Positions 5,450-7,290 of a DNA stretch of 7,290 bases are shown piece by piece (position 1 is the stretch's first letter; each line of letters opens with the position of its first letter). Source of the DNA: Candidatus Gastranaerophilales bacterium (GTDB taxonomy: Bacteria; Cyanobacteriota; Vampirovibrionia; Gastranaerophilales; Gastranaerophilaceae); assembly GCA_944326625.1 (NCBI GenBank), contig CALVER010000069.1:1-7290 (forward strand), written 5' to 3'. A program made the translations under genes and the position numbers. The notes under the pieces were generated by a model. That model made no database searches. It saw nothing but the letters and a program-made list of their open reading frames with translations, and was not told the origin of the DNA.

Positions 5450-6259
5450 ATGAAAATTGCATCCTTAAATCCTTATAATTTAACATTTAAATCGAACAAT
5501 TGCGACGATTATTCGTCAATGGGCGATGATCTTTACGGTGCAAAACTCCGTTCCGTCCTCAGAAATCACATATATCCGCAGCTTTTGTTTGAAGAAGAAA
5601 ATACCATGCCGGATTATGCGCATTCAATTGAGGACGTTTATATCCCGAACATGGAAAATATCGGTTCAGGCTCATATCGCGGGGCTTCACTTTTTAGAAA
5701 TTCCAAATGCCTTGATTTGCTTGTAAATTCGGATATCTCAACCGTGATTGATCTTGCGGGGTTTGACAAGCTTAAACACGCCTGCGAAGATAAAAATCTT
5801 AAATATTACAGATACTATGTCCCGCTGGATTATTGGATGAACCCGATTTTCGCGGATGACAAGGATTTGCTGGATAAAAAAGAAAGCGAACTCTATACAA
5901 AATCCCTTAATAAAAAGGAATTCCTATCACAGCTTGAAAATTACAAGTTTGATGTTACATCAAAACGTAAATTATTTATTGATGAATTTGCGGATTTTGT
6001 AGACGTTGTAAATTCCGGGCCGTTTTATATCGGCTGTGATTTGGGCGAATTCAGAACTCCGAATGTTCTTGCGCTTAATTCATATTTCAACCCCAAATGG
6101 AACGGCGATAAAATGGAGCCTACAACGGAATTTGTAAGAGAATGTATAAAAAATATGTACAAAAACCTTACGGATGAAGATAAAAAACGTCTCGGTATTG
6201 ACAGTGACTATGATAAAAAATTACGGGAAAAATTGGGCGTAAAAAAAGGCGGAAATTAA
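5450..6259 (+). CDS. PTP/DSP-like cysteine phosphatase paralogue 2 (CX5R), 269 residues
   Basis: Paralogue of the preceding gene, same length class and motif order: SYRGASLF (75-82), STVIDLAGF (97-105), KYYRYYVPLDYW (118-129, candidate acid D127), P-loop GCDLGEFRT (195-203) with C196 and R202, then NSYFNPKWNGDK (210-221) and a similar charged C-terminus. Identity by eye is high around these motifs and low elsewhere, including the insert after the acid loop, which suggests an old duplication. The P-loop has Gly before Cys and Glu at 200 where paralogue 1 has Arg; activity could therefore differ or be lost, although Cys and Arg are kept. The N-terminus MKIASLNPYN then LTFKSN mirrors paralogue 1. 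A weak purine-rich stretch (AGAAAA) precedes the ATG, and the 12-bp gap implies co-translation. The last codons run into a terminator hairpin. Substrate and location are unknown. Confidence 0.76.
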   Translation: MKIASLNPYNLTFKSNNCDDYSSMGDDLYGAKLRSVLRNHIYPQLLFEEENTMPDYAHSIEDVYIPNMENIGSGSYRGASLFRNSKCLDLLVNSDISTVIDLAGFDKLKHACEDKNLKYYRYYVPLDYWMNPIFADDKDLLDKKESELYTKSLNKKEFLSQLENYKFDVTSKRKLFIDEFADFVDVVNSGPFYIGCDLGEFRTPNVLALNSYFNPKWNGDKMEPTTEFVRECIKNMYKNLTDEDKKRLGIDSDYDKKLREKLGVKKGGN

Positions 6260-6271
6260 ATTCCCGCCTTT
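6245..6271. terminator. Bidirectional terminator hairpin between convergent genes
   Basis: AAAGGCGG (6245-6252) and CCGCCTTT (6264-6271) form a perfect eight-base stem with an 11-base loop. On the minus strand the stem is followed by a run of seven Ts (complement of 6241-6247), making a strong rho-independent terminator for the uracil-DNA glycosylase transcript. On the plus strand only three Ts follow, so it is weaker for the phosphatase operon. The 5' arm and the minus-strand T-run lie inside the last codons of paralogue 2 (Val-Lys-Lys-Gly-Gly-Asn), and the stop codon sits in the loop. Confidence 0.8.
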
Positions 6272-6275
6272 GAAA

Positions 6276-6911
6276 TTAAACCATTGCAAAATTGTTTTCC
6301 GCAATTCTGTCAGAAAGGATAGTGTTTCTGATTTCAGCCAAATCCTTTTGCATCAATCTTCTCGGTGAACCTTCCTGCATTGAATGGTTTCTTAATAAAT
6401 ATGACGGGTGGAAAATCGCCATAGCCTTGTATTCTTTGTCGTTAATGTTTACGGTAAACCAGTTTCCGCGGATTTTTGAAATTTGGACTTTCGGATCTGC
6501 CCAGAATGATTTCAATGCCGTTGCACCGCAAAATACGATTGCTTTCGGGTTCATGATATCAATTTGCGCGTGAAGAAATTTTTCACATGCGGCTTTTTCT
6601 TCATCTGTCGGAATTCTGTTTTCCGGAGGTCTGCATTTTACCGTGTTTATAATATACAAATCATCTTCTCTTGAAATTCCTGCTTCATTTAAAAATTCAT
6701 CAAGCAATTGACCGGCACGGCCTACAAACGGTCTGCCTTCCATATCTTCCAGTTCCCCGGGCGCTTCGCCTATTAAAACTATGCTTGCAGTTTCCGGGTT
6801 TCCGTCTGAAAATACCACGTTGTGACGGGTTTTTGCTAATGCGCATGCCTTGCACGCTCTGCATTTAGATTCCACAATTTTCAGGCATTCTTTTTTCATC
6901 ATCATTTTCAT
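6276..6911 (-). CDS. Type 4 (Fe-S) uracil-DNA glycosylase
   Basis: Base-excision repair enzyme of 211 residues that removes uracil from DNA. It carries the family 4 motifs: GEAPGELED (48-56, motif A), GRPFVGRAG (59-67), NTVKCRPPENR (89-99), FCGATAL (127-133) and the HPSYLLRN loop (168-175). The four [4Fe-4S] ligands are expected at C20, C23, C93 and C109 by comparison with Thermotoga maritima UDG; C17 is an additional cysteine. Start: the frame opens ATG AAA ATG ATG ATG, so residues 1, 3, 4 and 5 are all possible starts. AAGGAG (6916-6921 on the complement) lies four bases before the first ATG and ten before the second, so the true start could be M1 or M3. The gene overlaps the symporter reading frame upstream by 47 bp with that Shine-Dalgarno inside it, suggesting translational coupling. 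It ends at the shared terminator hairpin. Confidence 0.95.
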   Translation of the reverse strand: MKMMMKKECLKIVESKCRACKACALAKTRHNVVFSDGNPETASIVLIGEAPGELEDMEGRPFVGRAGQLLDEFLNEAGISREDDLYIINTVKCRPPENRIPTDEEKAACEKFLHAQIDIMNPKAIVFCGATALKSFWADPKVQISKIRGNWFTVNINDKEYKAMAIFHPSYLLRNHSMQEGSPRRLMQKDLAEIRNTILSDRIAENNFAMV

Positions 6912-7290
6912 CTCTCTCCTTGTTATTGTTATTAAATACTAACCCAATATTATATTTTTGACAATATCGTTTCAGTTCCTTCATAATTACATTTGACAGT
7001 AAAAATACCGCAATCAGGTTCGGTACGGCTAAAAACAGAGTAAATGCATCCGATAGATTGATTATACTTTTGAAGTTCATAGCGGAACCGATAATTATGA
7101 ATAAACAATATATAACCTGAAAAGTTCTCGTTGTCAATTTTGAATCGCCAAAGAGAAAATTCCAGCTTTTAATCCCGTAATAAGACCCGCAAAGCATGGT
7201 CGATAATACAAAACAGCTTGCCATAATCGTTAACAGTATCGGGAAAAACGGGCAAACGCTTTCAAAAGCTTTTGAGGTTAATTCAATCCC
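6865..7290 (-). CDS. AGCS-family sodium:alanine/glycine symporter, C-terminal part (5' end outside window)
   Basis: Only the last 141 codons are present. The frame stays open to the right edge at 7290, so the ATG at 7222-7224 is internal. The first visible residues are GIELTSKAFESV, followed by a membrane segment (PFFPILLTIMASCFVLSTM), SYYGIKSWNFLFGD, a second segment (VIYCLFIIIGSAM) and NLSDAFTLFLAVPNLIAVFLLS. This matches the C-terminal end of AGCS sodium:amino-acid symporters, with their STMIxWSYYG, W.YLFG and aD...a.PNL.al.LS patterns. These integral inner-membrane carriers take up alanine or glycine with Na+. The cytosolic tail after the last helix is unusually polar: four Asn, then Lys/Glu/Asp-rich residues. 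Its last 15 or so codons overlap the glycosylase start region in another frame. The two genes are likely one operon. Confidence 0.92.
   Translation of the reverse strand, partial: GIELTSKAFESVCPFFPILLTIMASCFVLSTMLCGSYYGIKSWNFLFGDSKLTTRTFQVIYCLFIIIGSAMNFKSIINLSDAFTLFLAVPNLIAVFLLSNVIMKELKRYCQKYNIGLVFNNNNKERDENDDEKRMPENCGI

Noticed and set aside
1..7290. CRISPR array, tRNA or rRNA gene, insertion sequence or phage remnant
   Set aside because: No regularly spaced repeats, tRNA-like cloverleaf, rRNA motif, transposase or terminal inverted repeats were noticed.

Overview
The window is an A+T-rich bacterial stretch, densely coded. It looks like chromosome, with no sign of phage or insertion sequences. 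The taxon cannot be proved from this sequence. Three proteins begin with a short tag of the form M-(K/Q)-I-...-(N/S/T)-F-(K/G), and there is a 454-residue membrane-linked protein of a type I associate from memory with gut Gastranaerophilales (Melainabacteria/Vampirovibrionia). I offer that lineage as a tentative guess.

Layout: (1) positions 1-2123, minus strand, hold almost all of a bifunctional (p)ppGpp synthetase/hydrolase (rel), cut by the left edge inside its ACT domain. (2) Two short plus-strand genes follow: a DUF167/YggU protein (2196-2480) and an unknown 121-residue protein (2527-2892). (3) A gene-poor stretch (2893-3209) holds a good sigma70-type promoter, a 21-codon leader peptide with four His codons in five, and a rho-independent terminator whose loop can pair with the leader. 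This is the architecture of a histidine attenuator. (4) Downstream, apparently under its control, is a three-gene plus-strand operon: a 454-residue membrane-linked protein of unknown function and two paralogous CX5R cysteine phosphatase-like proteins (4607-6259). (5) A terminator hairpin (6245-6271) separates this operon from convergent minus-strand genes: a type 4 uracil-DNA glycosylase (6276-6911), preceded by and overlapping the C-terminal end of an AGCS sodium:alanine symporter that runs off the right edge.

The most interesting signal is the apparent His-starvation attenuator in front of genes with no visible link to histidine synthesis. If it works as drawn, scarce charged tRNA-His would stall the leader ribosome, prevent the terminator and switch on the membrane protein plus the two phosphatase-like proteins. 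The neighbouring rel gene also senses amino-acid starvation, but nothing here ties the two together beyond proximity. RNA pairings were found by eye and no energies were computed. Family calls rest on motif recognition without database searches.
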